Shown piece after piece: positions 1 through 11,540 of a stretch of 64,000 bases of DNA. This stretch comes from Viola odorata. Lineage: Eukaryota; Streptophyta; Magnoliopsida; Malpighiales; Violaceae. The first letter of the stretch is position 1, and every line of letters begins with the position of its first letter. A program made the translations under genes and the position numbers. The notes below the pieces were generated by a model that had not been told where the DNA came from, did no database searches, and was given only the letters and a program-made list of their open reading frames with translations. The stretch is taken from positions 40,743,656-40,807,655 of the forward strand of contig OY829539.1 in NCBI GenBank assembly GCA_963691705.1. Reading direction: 5' to 3'.

Positions 1-339
1 CAAGAGTTGATTAATGTTGTGCAAATGGCCTTTCAATATTTTTCCGTTCAGAAATCCAATTTTATTTTCCTGACCTTGCAATCAGTTATGGTGGAGATTA
101 TGAAAGCAAATGGTATCATTAGCTACAAAATTCCGCATATGGCCAAAGAGTCTTTACGTAAGCAAGGAAAACTCCCATCTACATTGACATGTGATGCTTC
201 TATCATTGAACAAGCTATGGCTCAGCAAAGGTGGAGAACATCTAGACCATTTGGCCCCGAGGGAAACATATTAGACACTAGTCTCTTATTCAAGTCGATA
301 TCCAGTGGACGCTTGATCTTCTTATTGCCGAAAACTTGA
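1..339 (+). CDS. Partial C-terminal exon, unrecognised protein
   Basis: The frame is open from the left edge to a TGA at 337-339, giving about 112 residues with no start inside the window. The first 75 or so residues look like real protein: mixed hydrophobic and charged composition with a stretch of the form KIPHMAKESLRKQGKLP. The last 20 residues overlap a tandem repeat and look less protein-like. I do not recognise the family and assign no function. It could be the last exon of a plus-strand gene lying to the left, or a gene fragment. The overlap at 290-339 with minus-strand repeat coding argues that at least one of the two is degraded. Confidence 0.35.
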   Translation, partial: QELINVVQMAFQYFSVQKSNFIFLTLQSVMVEIMKANGIISYKIPHMAKESLRKQGKLPSTLTCDASIIEQAMAQQRWRTSRPFGPEGNILDTSLLFKSISSGRLIFLLPKT

Positions 340-950
340 TCATCTTTCGGTAACTGATTGGAATCAGAGAGGTCACGATCGATATCAAATGGAGCTTGAT
401 CCTCTTATCGCCAGAAACTTGATCATCTTCAGGAAATTTACTGGATTCAGAGAGGTCACCTTCTATATCCAATGGGCGCTTAATCTCATTATCTCTAGAA
501 AATTGACCATCTTCAGGCAACTGATTGAATTCTGAGGTCACCATCTTCCAAAAAATCCCTAAGAAACTTATTATGATCGAAATCAGCAATCTCTTTATCT
601 TCCTTATTCACAACAATCTTTTCTCCAGATTCTTATTCTTCATATGCGAGTGAATCCTCAACAAACTCACCGTTTTCACTCTCTAGAGAATCCTCAACAA
701 CTAAATCAAGTACATCTTCTTCATTATCCAAAGAACCCTTCACATAAACGTTCATAGAATCATCAAAATCCCCAATACTGTCATAACATGAGTCTTGTAG
801 AACTATGTTGTTCTCCAACTTCTCTTCCTCCATTTTTTCCACACTCCGGGAATAGACATGGTGAAAAGGAGGTAAAAGGAGAAGGAGCAAATATTGTAGA
901 GAATGAGGTAAAAAGAATAGGGATTGAGCAAATTGATCTTGCGTCTGCAT
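290..950 (-). pseudogene. Degraded acidic repeat-containing coding sequence
   Basis: Two minus-strand open segments (950 to 633, then 589 to 290) encode Glu/Asp-rich peptide. The first runs into a TAA at about 633, yet the same frame continues with acidic residues (EDKEIADFDH) before coding sense moves to another frame. The second has repeat units beginning like EFNQLPEDGQFS and ESSKFPEDDQVSG. The pattern suggests one acidic, low-complexity protein disrupted by a stop and a frameshift, or exons of a gene whose splice sites I cannot place. No catalytic domain is recognised. It lies about 1.7 kb beyond the end of the Ubinuclein gene and is separated from it by a MITE. Confidence 0.3.
295..560. 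repeat. Tandem repeat, three units of about 85-90 bp
   Basis: Three imperfect units share the cores CTTGATC, GACCATCTTCAGG / GATCATCTTCAGG and TCAGAGAGGTCAC. On the minus strand they encode an acidic peptide of about 28 residues in repeated form. Divergence between units and loss of frame in the leftmost one indicate an old duplication. Confidence 0.6.
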
Positions 951-1095
951 GTTTTCTCACTTTTCAATTGTACAGTTTTTATTTTAAAAGGAGAAAAACA
1001 TAGGAAACGTAAACAATAATTAGGAGTATTAGGGTACGGGTAAAGCACGTGCGGAAATTGCTTTGAAAACAATGAGACAATTTGATACAGCTTAA

Positions 1096-2020
1096 GGTAG
1101 CGTTTGGTTCATGGAATGCTACTTTCCCTCTTAGAATTACTCTCCGGGAGAATGATACCCGGGAGAGTGATTGAGGGAAATGCTAGTTTTTTGTGTTTGG
1201 TTGGGATTTAAGATTCCTGGGAACATAACATTATTGTGTTTCTTTTGTACTTCGGAATCCTTAAGGAAAGTAAGAAAAATAACTACTTTATCATTTTCTA
1301 TATTTGTGTCTTTGTTATCTTATTAGGTGTATAATTATTCTTTTTTATATATACTATGCTACACAGTTTCCTCTAAACACGTGTCTATCTTTTAACAATC
1401 AAAATATTAAATGAGTTTGCTTTATAACTATGGTTTTTTGCAGGTTAAAGAAAATGACAAATGACATAACCTTGGTATTAGAGTCCTTGAAAATTATAAT
1501 AAAGTATGACACATATTGTTCTAGCAATGCAAAAAAACATAACTGCAACAATAGACAAGTTTAGGATCGGGATTTCTTGGATGATTTGTTCCCGTTCCTA
1601 ACCATATTTTCTTCTACCTATTATTATTTACATCATTACTATGTAATTTTTATGTGATTATTATAATTTTGATGTAATTATTCTAATTTTGATGTAATTA
1701 AAATAAATTTTATGTAATTAATAAATTTTTTGTGTAATTAATATAATTTGGCGAAGTTTTAGAAAACAGAGAAGGAAGAAGACGCTTTATTAGGTTATTT
1801 TTTTATAATTAGTTTTGGACAAATATGCCATTTAACAAAAAAAATTAACTTTCCCTGTTGGGGTGAATTAACTTTCCCCCATTTTTGGGAAAGTTAAGGC
1901 GGTTAAGGAAAGTTGGATTTCAGGAGAGAGTGATCCCTTATCGCAACCAAACGCAATAAAGCACGAAATCTCAGATTCCCGAGTCACTTTCCTTTTTGAT
2001 TCCGCCAACCAAATGCTACC
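1096..2020. mobile_element. PIF/Harbinger-like MITE
   Basis: The left terminus GGTAGCGTTTGGTT and the reverse complement of the right terminus (GGTAGCATTTGGTT) match at 13 of 14 positions. Each is bordered by TAA (1093-1095 and 2021-2023), the 3-bp TWA-type duplication expected of the PIF/Harbinger superfamily. The 925-bp interior is AT-rich and has no meaningful ORF, so the element is non-autonomous. Sub-terminal segments rich in TTTCCC and GGGAAAG extend the inverted-repeat character inward. It lies downstream of the 3' end of the Ubinuclein gene. Confidence 0.8.
1625..1745. repeat. AT-rich short tandem repeat inside the MITE
   Basis: About six imperfect 17-21 bp units built on TTTTGATGTAATTA follow one another in the centre of the MITE. 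They encode nothing. Confidence 0.6.
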
Positions 2021-2023
2021 TAA

Positions 2024-2612
2024 ATGCCAAAAGTGTCATTTATTATGAGACGGGGAGAGTAACAAAAGTCATGTCGGGACTTGACCGATACATTTGCATG
2101 GCGTTGTAGGGGTGAATTGAATTAATATACTTCAATCAGTTGAAATGATCAAATCAGGACAGAAAACGGTACGGGGATCAAATCAATAAGATAATTGCTA
2201 CTAATACCATTACCCTATTTTCATACCAAACAGGCTCATAGTGATGTGATTCGATGAACTACAGTACAAACAAGATTTCAATCCCTCCGCGACCAATAAC
2301 AAAATCAATGATAAAAAAGATGGCAAGAAACACTCCAATCCCTCCACATCATTTTTTATTGATCTCCATTCTTCGAAAGTTATAGAACGTATTCCTTGAA
2401 CTTAAGTATGTGCAAAAATACATTCAGCGCAAATAAGTCTTATTTTAGATGAAACCCTAGTCCACAGTGCATCACGCAACAACATATAGTTACAAAAAGG
2501 TAATCACCTGGTGAGAATGAAATGAGGCTGGCAGATAAATTTGAGAACAGAAAAGACTTGTGTTATACAATAACTTCTATGGTGTAGACTTCCTAACTAC
2601 GACTATGTTACG
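2024..2612. other. Gene-flanking sequence, 3' UTR side of Ubinuclein
   Basis: There is no ORF of interest. The segment nearest 2612 should contain the 3' UTR of the minus-strand Ubinuclein gene. A TTTATT near 2354 reads AATAAA-like on the minus strand and is a possible polyadenylation signal. The polyadenylation site cannot be fixed from sequence alone. Confidence 0.4.
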
Positions 2613-5600
2613 TTAGCTCGACTGCTCGTGGCTCGGAGGAGTATTCAATTGAATATTTAATTTTTGAGCATGACCCGAACCCTGCTTCAGGGGCTTTTGC
2701 CTTTCGTCGCTAGATTGGGATTGTAGCTTCTCTAAATGGAAAACTATTGAATCATCCGTCTCCTGTTCTGGCTTCCTTTTTGCCTTCTTCTTTATCAAAC
2801 CACCATCTGCTCCCACCTTAGCATCTTCAAGAGAATTACCCGAGCTCCCTTTTGGTTTCTCTTGCTTTAGCCTGTCCATGAGTGGTGACGTCATTGAAGG
2901 ACTTGTTGCCCGAGGAGCAGTAGTTGCTGAAACGGGAGCTATCTTACTAGCTAAAGCCAGAACAGGCTCACCTCCATCCTTTGCATCACTAAGCGACCTC
3001 TCTCGCATATATTGTGGTTGAGCACCTGAGGCTACCTCAACTCGAACAGTATCCTCCAATTTAGGTTCTAACATCTTCTTTCTCTTTATTTTTTCTTGCT
3101 CCTGACACAAATGAAATGTGAAATATGAGAATTCATGGAATTCTGCTGCACTTTACTGGAATGCAAGCAGATGCAGGGAATTAACAAGAGATTTCTCATC
3201 GTCAAAACAACGAGGGCAGGACTCCTAAAATTACAATGTTATAACACCTAGTACCACTGGTTCAATAAACAACACCAAACGCATGGTGTAAAAGTAAAGG
3301 CAGAATAACTATTCAAACTCCACAAGAAATTAGCAGATGCATGTCTCCAGTTCAGTATTTAGTCTGTCCAAGACACCCAAGGGCAAACCATACACCAAGA
3401 AAGTGTATGGGAAGCCAAAACTACCATTGGAAAGTATGTGAAGCATTTTAAATACCAATCTAGAAATTATATTTCAGAGCTCATCCACATAGGCAAAGAA
3501 AAAAGGCCACAAGAACATACCTTATTTCTACTGTACATGGCCCTTCGTCTCTCTTTTGCCCTACAGATAGCTCGTTTGATCCCATGATTGTCCATGAAAC
3601 CACTAGGCCACATTGATGCAAGCTGCACCAATATATAACACTCAAACGTTAAAAGCAGTCATTTGAAACAACCAATGTGAAAAGATGTAACCTCAGTCAT
3701 TTACACCACTCTATTTGAAGAGAAATTAATGCAATCAAAGTGTATGTAGAAATTTGGGTGAGCATACAACCTCCACATATAATTTTCTGACTTGTGGACC
3801 TGCATCTTCATCTAGTCCCTACAATCATCAACAGGTAAAGGCCCAAGAATGAGAAAAATCACAAAACAATATGTTCTTTAAGATGGGACAATTAACGACC
3901 AGTACTTCAACAAAAAGATCATAGAGATCACAAATTTTGTCCTCCAACACAGCATCCATGCTAAATTTCTTTTTCTGGGCTCCTTTTTCATCAGGACCAA
4001 TTTCTTGAAAATCATCAGATACTCCAGCTTGTTGCATAAGGGCCTAAGAAAGAATCACAAATTGCACATAAATCCACACAGAATTTGGACTTCACATCAT
4101 TGGCGTGTAATAAAAGCATTTAGCAACTGAAAATCACTAGTTGTCATTGTGCGAGAAATTAACAAATAACTGATGTTAGGAAATTTAGGCTTAAAACTGA
4201 ACTCCCCCTTCAAACCCCTTCTGTTCAGGATGATCGTTCAATTTACAGCAGTCTGCATCATAGCACCTCCATGGAGACGCCAGACTGTTCTTTTCAAGAC
4301 CATAATGATGCCTAAATTTCCTAAACAATAGCTGACCAGCCCATTATAGACAGCAGGAAAGAGGTTAAGCACCAACTAACCTTGGACTCCAAGGAAGGAG
4401 CTCGTGCCTTAATCATCTCAACAACTTCCTTCTTTATCTGTTCAAACCTATCATCTTTTTCCTCGTTTGCTGACAAACCCACGTTAATCATGATTTTTAA
4501 GTTTCTCTGCAGTCACAAATGGAATTACATCAAATCATAATCAATTATAATCACAAAATTGGAAATTCAGGAACTCAAGTCCAATGAATCCAGATCAAGC
4601 ATCAGATATATTCATGGTAAAAGTGTATAGAGTTGAAACTTCATAGTTGTATCAACAATCACAAGAGTCAACAACCATCATTGTCAACCAAGCAGACCAA
4701 GCCCCCTCCACCAACTAGATGAGGTCATCTCATATAAGAACAGATTAGCAATCACATACACATGCACGTTCAGAGGGGGCACTACAGCTATTAGTCATTT
4801 TTATTTCCCCATAAAGTTATGATACCTTCAGGGTTCTGAGCTGTATCAAGTGACCGAGAATACTCATAAGGCGATTAAGTAACTCCTTTGAAATTTTCCC
4901 TTGGGTAGCCTGCTGCAACAATTGGAAGTGAAAACATGAACTAATGAGAGAATTCTTAAAAGAAGTCAAGTCTGACTGTTAACAACATCTAACGAATACA
5001 AGTATAAAAATTTGTTTAATGAAAGAATACAACTACAACCACGAGAAAAGATGAGTTGAAGATTAAGAAATCATGTACCGCTAGTCTAGCAACTTTGGTG
5101 AGCTTTAGCTTTACTTCTCTGGGTAATCTCCTTTTAATTGCTTGTGATGAAGAATCAGCGTCTTGATTTTCTGAGGCAGGTGGTCTCGCTGTGATAATTT
5201 TCAAGAAGAATGATTCTTCAATATTCAAGGACCTTCCTAAATTGAATATGATAGGAAATAACTCACAGAGATAGTTAGGCTTACATTCTGCCACCATCTT
5301 CTCCAACTCCCTGATGGCCTTTTCCAACACCGAACCCTTGGGCCTAGAACTAGATCCATCTTTCTTATGAATGTGCAAACTTTTCTGCAGAATATTACAT
5401 TCAAAACAAAAGCCATCAGCAGAGATACCAAGAACAAAAAGTAAATGATAAAATTTCTAGGTCACCTTGAAGCTTGAACAATACAAGTGATCTCTAAATT
5501 CTCCTTCAAGCAAAAAAATATAATGTAAAAACAGAAATCCATTATACGAAACACCAGAATGTGTGCTGAATGGACTAAGGGTGAGTTACATATTCATGCA

Positions 5601-8044
5601 TTAATCAGGGTAGAACATGTACATTGACAAAAGTTTTGGTATCTGTGGATGAATCCACAACAACACAATATAACTTAGATGTTCAGATTCCAAAGAATTA
5701 TCATTTGTGTCAAAAGACAGCACCCATAACTTCTTGTTTTATTGAACACTGATAGCTGACTTTGTGTAAAAGTAATTGACGTAGAAAATGAAACTTTTCT
5801 AGAAAAAAAGGAAAACATTTCAGGAAAGCCTTATAAAGACACTTACAGCTGGTTGCATTGTAATCTTTCCATCAGGGAAATTGAGGTCAGGCAATTCACG
5901 GATGCCATTCTTTTCTTTAGATCGACCAGATGGTTCACGTTCATCCGCACAGTTTCCTGGCTTTGCAGATTGAAATCTGGAGTGTGCATAAGCACTTCTA
6001 TCATGATATTTCTGAAGTGATGCATCTGAAGATCCACCTGCATCTTTTGATTTACTAGCAAGGTTCTTAGCTTGCAGGCTGCCAGTCTTCAGCTTTTCAA
6101 CCTCCTTTGCCTCTGCTAGGGATGCAGAAGCATAACCATTTGGAACTTTGACAAATGGGCCTAGATCCAAGTTCATTTTAACTTCAGCAGATCTATTTCT
6201 TGAAAAAGTTTCAGATGGATTTGAAGGAGTTTGGAACTTCACATCCTCATTATGATCACTTGACATGACTATATTTTGAGAAGGGGCAGTAAGGCTCTTT
6301 CCCAATGATGGTGCCAGCTTTTGAGCAACTGACTTAACCAACTTACCTTGTTTATTTGATGCACGGCCATCATCATTCTCACCAGGAGCCTTTATTATAT
6401 CTTTCCTTCGCCTTTTCTTGGGTTGCTGAGTGGGTGCTACAGGAGCTTCATTTCTTTACAGAGAAAACCAGTGCAATCAGCTAAGATGAAAAGATAAACT
6501 ACTCAAATAAATAAATAAAATACTAAATAGGAAAAGCATGCAGATCCAGAAGCTCAAACAAATAAGGCATTACAAGCAAGGATATTCATTACTAAGACAC
6601 CATAAGATGATAGACTACAGTTAATAATTTCCTCAAAGGTGGCAATTCATACCATCTATAGGAAACTTGATTTAAAATTAATGCAAGCACTTGAAATAAA
6701 TAACTGGAAGCTGTATTCTGTGATTCACATGTGCAAACCACCATGGGCATAAAAAGGCAGCGGACGAAACTAAAGGGATTAAAATTTCATTAAGAGGTGG
6801 ATAACAAATGAGATGAATAATGTTTGAGTTTTGTAAAAGTTGAAATAGTCCGTTCTACCAAAACATCTGCATGCGAGAATGCTACACATGCCAATATCTG
6901 ATTATCTTCCCAAACATTATTGAAACACTGTTAGGCATCCTCACCAGCGTTTGCACCATGACCTCCATACATTGTAATAACTCCCTATATAGAGAGCCCA
7001 GTATGCTGTTTTGCCTTCAGGTCCTAATGTAGGACTTCTCCAATAGAAATTGTGAATATATGGGGTGATGCAAAAGACTCAATTCAAATGGAATGAGATT
7101 CTAGAGTGTATCATGAAATAACGACCTATCTGTCAAAAATAATAGCAGACTCAAGACCGACCCAATGAAAAAAACACTAACTTCCAGAATGCAACAAAAA
7201 AAAGAAGAGCAGTGATGTTCACCAACAGGTAGTAAAGGATTCAATAAAACTCACATTCTCTCCAGCTTTCCCCTATTAACAAAGAAGCCATTATGCTTAA
7301 CTTCCGAATTATCAACTTCAAAATACTCATCCTGCACAACAGTGTTGGTTTATTTACATAAAAATACATCTTTGCGGAACAACAAGTACAAGAAGCATAA
7401 GAATGATAGGGAGAAAACGGACCAGCTCAACATCATCAATGAAAGAGTCTTCAGTATCATAGTGGTCATCATCAGAAGCCTCCATTAATTCCTCTTCATC
7501 ACTACTATCCTTACCCTACAGTATAATCAAATAAAAACATGAGCATTGTCGAAAATGCAAGTGAAGCATGAGATTTACATTCACATAACGTACCATGTAA
7601 AGCCGCTCAATCTTTTCAATTACCGCACAAAACCTGTTCGGTTGAACTGGGCCCTCCTCATCCTTGTCCTTCAGCTCCCCTTGACCCTTAAAGAAAAGCA
7701 TAAATAAAAATCAGCAAAAGCACATAATTCTCACTAACTTACGCGCATGTATAAAGAAATAGTGGAGTTAAGGGTGTTAGCACCGGAGCAAGGCGGGCCT
7801 CTAGGTTTGGGTGAGGCATGGGCAACGGCAGGTCCGGTTTAGCAGCTGCAATGGATCCAGCCGTGTGATTGGACTTATTGGCATCTTTCATGAGCTTCTT
7901 CCAGGATACGAATGTCGTTTCACCAGGTCGAAGCTCCACCGTGAATATCTGTCTATCTCCTTTTAGCACGTAAGATGGCGTCACCCTCGACGCCGACGAG
8001 GATTCTCCTTCACCGCCGCCGCCGCGACCACTCCCTTCCTCCAT
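2613..8044 (-). CDS. UBN: Ubinuclein, HIRA-complex histone H3.3 chaperone subunit
   Basis: This is a nuclear subunit of the HIRA complex, which deposits histone H3.3 independently of replication. Proposed exons, high to low: 8044-7784, 7686-7594, 7515-7423, 7331-7255, 6453-5847, 5384-5267, 5188-5079, 4912-4826, 4506-4381, 4043-3906, 3818-3771, 3622-3521, 3101-2613. All introns are GT-AG and the phases add up to 2349 nt (782 residues plus TAA), close to the length I recall for the Arabidopsis homologues. The N-terminal block (FTVELRPGETTFVSWKKL) and the Hpc2-related HUN domain (DTEDSFIDDVELDEYFEVDN, residues about 134-175) are diagnostic. A basic KKRRRKD near residue 186 is a likely nuclear signal. 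Exons 6-12 (residues 378-620) form the conserved plant ubinuclein middle region (KRRLPREVK, WPSGFMDNHGIKRAICRAKE). The tail is low-complexity. The start is the first ATG, followed by a Gly/Ser-rich leader. No frameshift or premature stop was seen, and no mobile element interrupts the gene. Confidence 0.9.
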
Positions 8045-8127
8045 CGAAAACGCCGGGGGTCGGGCACAATCCTAGGGCAGAGGGAATAGAGAGAAATGGA
8101 GAATTTCAAGAATTGGAAGGCATAAAG

Positions 8128-8136
8128 AAACCCTAA
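8128..8136 (+). promoter_or_regulatory. Telo-box motif AAACCCTAA upstream of UBN
   Basis: A single AAACCCTAA lies 84 bp upstream of the UBN start codon. In plants this motif is common near transcription starts of genes for growth, translation and chromatin. One copy can occur by chance, so its function here is inference. Confidence 0.3.
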
Positions 8137-9234
8137 GACAGAATTAGTGAGAGGAATTTGGATGGGCGGGATGCGAGAAACGGTTTCGTGGGGTTTAAGT
8201 GCTGAAAGGGGTGTGTGAATAATGTTTTGTCGCTTTTTCTTTATTATTAATTTTTTTGAAAGAATTTTTCTTTATTATTATTTGATTTCCCTTTTAGTGT
8301 TTTTTTTCTTCTTGCGTTTTCCTTCCTGAGAAAATTTGAGGGAGGGAAGGCCCGAAAGGCGGGTCTTGGGCTCTTGGCCCGTTTCTTCACCGACAGGGCC
8401 TTTTACGTTTTCGCCCACCCGAAATTAACACCTACCACTCTCTTTTCTTTCCTCCTTACCGTTGCATTTTCTGCACTCACATCCACCATATCAGCCCAGA
8501 GCATCGCCGATATCATCTTCGATTTTCTGGAATACTCCAAATTGAACATGTATTTCACCCAAACAAAACTCGTCGTTGAAATTAATCGTCGCCAAAATAA
8601 CCGTCATCGCCTTACAATGCAGCTATGGCTGCCCTCGCCGCCAAACATCCCCTCTGGCCGACATTAAAGACGAGATTGCTTACCACGTTGTCATTGACAC
8701 TATAACCCTACAAACCTCAAGATCTACAATTTAAGTGTTAATTGATTCTTCGCAACGGGCATCCAATGTCTTTGCTTTTCTTCTTTATTAATGGAAGATG
8801 TATTTTTATTAAAGGAGAATATAAAATATATTAATTGCTATTGAGTGAGAACCAATAAAATGTGGCCACGTGTGGGCTGAACAAATACAAGTAGGATTTT
8901 TTTTTGTCCATGTATATAATCTTATAAATTTCCTCACAATCTCAGACATTTTATTTTTTACATTGTCATAATTTTCTTTATAAGCTTGCCTCTTTCTAAA
9001 TAAAAGATTAAAAATAATAAAAATAATCCCGCTTATAATAAAAATGTCAATAATTAACTATATTAGTTGAAGTTTACTAGATTTAAATGAAATCGTAAAT
9101 ATTAAAAAAATAGTCTAGATCAAAAGAAAAAAAAACCAAAATAGTTTGGTTGTTATCCCCCCCCCCCACAAACTGAATTTGGGTTGAAAATTAAATTTAG
9201 TTTAGATCGAAGAAAGTCAAACTGAGATGATGAC
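8137..9234. other. UBN upstream and intergenic DNA, no gene seen
   Basis: The region holds T-rich tracts near 8250-8310 and then AT-rich sequence with a C10 run at about 9158. The only long frame, plus-strand 8374-8667, has no recognisable domain. The UBN promoter must lie in the first few hundred bases. Confidence 0.5.
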
Positions 9235-9660
9235 AATGATTTTCTAGAAATATCAGTTAGTTGATCTTTTGAAGACACATGATCGATAAATAATTCACCT
9301 TTAGAAACCCAACATAGACAAAGTGGTAATCAATCTTAACATTCTTTTTATCAGCATGAAAAACCAAATTGGATGTCATTGCCTTTGAGCTAAAGTTATC
9401 ACTCTAAATAATGGCCAATTTGTCATTGTAGAAACATAACTCTTTCAATAGACATTGTAACCACAAGGCTTCAACAACACCATCCATAAGAGGTTTGTAT
9501 CCAACTTTTGTTGAGGAACGAGCAATAGTTTGTTGTTTCTTAAATTGCCATGAAATGAGATTGTTTTCCAATATAAGCTAAATAACCACCACATAATTTT
9601 CTGTCCAATATAGCTCTCCCCGTGATCGGTTGTCGATTCCATAAAAAATAATGACAACTT
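9235..9660 (-). pseudogene. Ty1/copia RNase H relic
   Basis: Read on the minus strand with frame changes and a stop, the segment gives the C-terminal part of a copia-type RNase H: an NLISW / KKQQTIARSSTK block, then VVEALWLQ..LLKEL, then SNLVFHADKKN..IDYHFV. These correspond to the family blocks around NLISWSSKKQ, EALWL, NPVFHAR and DYHFVRE. The expected acidic residue in the AEAEY-type block is lost, reading KVGYK. No LTR or integrase is adjacent, so this is a fragment with no activity. Confidence 0.75.
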
Positions 9661-9904
9661 AAAACTAGCTACAAAAGGATTGCAAACAATGGTAAGAGGT
9701 TCGATCCACGAAGAATGAGCAGACTTAAAACAAGAAAAATACCAAATGCAAGCAAATAATGAGGGATTTTGATTTTGACGTTTGTAAACTAAAAAAATAA
9801 TTAAAAGAAAATAGAATAAATGAAACCTACTTCAAGACCAAGATTAAGATATCAAACAAGGAGAGTGAACAATTAGAATAAAGAATCCCGACAAAGACAT
9901 ATAT

Positions 9905-10735
9905 TGATACGGTCATGGTTTCTCTTTAAGTTTGGGGATGGATTTGCGCAGCGATGTAAGGGCTTAATGGTGAGAAAATCCGTGAGAGACATTCTTGTAG
10001 CAAAAGATCTAGTTCAAGTGGAATGATTGATACGTTTTGCACACACAAAGGAAAGGAAACAAACACTCAAACGAACACAAACACAAATGCAAGGAAGGAA
10101 CTCAACTGTGAGGTTAAGGGTCTTGTTGTTGGCCTTTTGATGTTGGAAAACCACACAAGTGTGCAACACAAATTTGACACTAACAATGTTGGAAATTTTG
10201 AATGTTTTTAGTTGAATCAAGTCCTTAGCTTTCCAAACCAAATTAGACAAGCACTAAGAGAGCTTACAATGAGAATTAGGAGGCTAAAGCACTCAACTAA
10301 ACTTTCATCCAAAAAATAAGATAAGTTTACAAAATGAGTGAAAGTTTCTATTTATACAAAAGGGGTAAGGGTTGGCCCTTGTGTGGAGGAGTGTCCACAA
10401 CTCTTCTTTAATCTGCTTGTTAACGGTATACCGTTGGAGGCGCTAACGGTATGCCGTTAACTTCGTTCTTCTTCCTTGTGCAAGTCTCCAACCATTGCCG
10501 AAGCTAACGGTATATCGTTAACTTCGTTCTTCCAAACTTCCCAAACTTTCCGAATTTCTGACTTTCCAAAAATAATGTGCCATCCATGTCGAAGCTAACG
10601 CTATGTCATTAAGGACCTTAACGGCATACAGTTAAGCACTGTCTTCGGTATGCAAAAATGCGCTCATGCAGACGCGGGTCTCATGGCTTGCTAGGATTTT
10701 GGAATGCATTTCCTCATGCCTTGGCCGACCAACTC
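9905..10735 (-). repeat. Rt1 left (3') LTR, cut by the assembly gap
   Basis: It aligns with 15614-16460 from TGATACGGTC through CCAACTC. The last 56 bp or so of this LTR, as known from the right copy, are not present and should lie within the run of N. Confidence 0.85.
10420..10640. repeat. Palindromic AACGG-tAT-CCGTT cluster in Rt1 LTR (left copy)
   Basis: Five imperfect palindromes of the form TAACGGTATACCGTTA occur within about 220 bp, near 10423, 10445, 10504, 10594 and 10618. The right LTR holds the matching set at about 16127, 16150, 16209, 16233, 16325 and 16347. Confidence 0.7.
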
Positions 10736-10935
10736 NNNNNNNNNNNNNNNNNNNNNNNNNNNNNNNNNNNNNNNNNNNNNNNNNNNNNNNNNNNNNNNNN
10801 NNNNNNNNNNNNNNNNNNNNNNNNNNNNNNNNNNNNNNNNNNNNNNNNNNNNNNNNNNNNNNNNNNNNNNNNNNNNNNNNNNNNNNNNNNNNNNNNNNNN
10901 NNNNNNNNNNNNNNNNNNNNNNNNNNNNNNNNNNN
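10736..10935. other. Assembly gap, exactly 200 N
   Basis: All bases are N. Frames predicted across it are meaningless. The round size suggests a placeholder or estimate, so the true distance between the Rt1 protease region and its 3' LTR is unknown. Confidence 0.99.
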
Positions 10936-11540
10936 CTCTCTCTTTTCCTCAAGTTTACAAAAAATATCAAATGAGGCATAAACCTTCTCAAGTAACACTT
11001 GGTCTGCCAAGACTTATGCGGGGAGTAAAGGGGGAATGCTAACCTTTCGACCTCCATGCTTCAATTTGTAGTGGTTGGAGTAACCATTATAAAGCAATCT
11101 AAGATCAAACAACCATAGAAGGCCAAGTGGTATATGACATGCTCTCATAGGTACTACATCAAGCAATCATTCATCAACATAATCCCCAATCAATATTAAA
11201 AGTAACGAGAACTTGTTTGGTTACCTATACACCTCCCCCGTCGGTGAGCCACTATAAGGGATACAGATTGGGATGCTTCGTGGTAGGAAGCTCCAACGAA
11301 TGAACCATCATCTCACTAGAAATATTCACACAACTCCCATTATCGACAATCATGGACACAACTTGATCGAGTACCTTGCACCGAGTGTGCAATAGGTTAC
11401 TCCATTGTGCCTTGTCATCCGACTCAAGTTTGGGTTGCGCATTAAGTGTTCGGCATACAACCAAGGTCGAAGAATTTACCATTTGAATCACATCATAATT
11501 TCCCTCATCGTCTTCCCCATCACTAGCTGATGCAATCATG
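10936..11540 (-). pseudogene. Rt1 retropepsin and downstream pol remnant
   Basis: The minus-strand frame encodes an aspartic protease of Ty3/gypsy type. The active-site block is SMIVDNGSCVN, with DNG in place of the usual DTG/DSG, as in Rt3. Further on, in other frames, come VVPMRACHIPLG, resembling the family's VPM-A-H-LLGRPW flap region, and a GGRKVSIPPL-like stretch. Several frame changes show it is dead. It continues into the gap. Upstream on the minus strand it is separated from gag by the solo LTR. Confidence 0.75.

Noticed and set aside
8374..8667. 97-codon plus-strand frame upstream of UBN
   Set aside because: No domain, atypical composition and no splice or expression clue. It lies in the likely promoter region.
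10632..11057. Frames of 98-141 codons crossing the run of N
   Set aside because: They are open only because N codons are read as unknown residues. Real bases on either side belong to the Rt1 LTR and pol.
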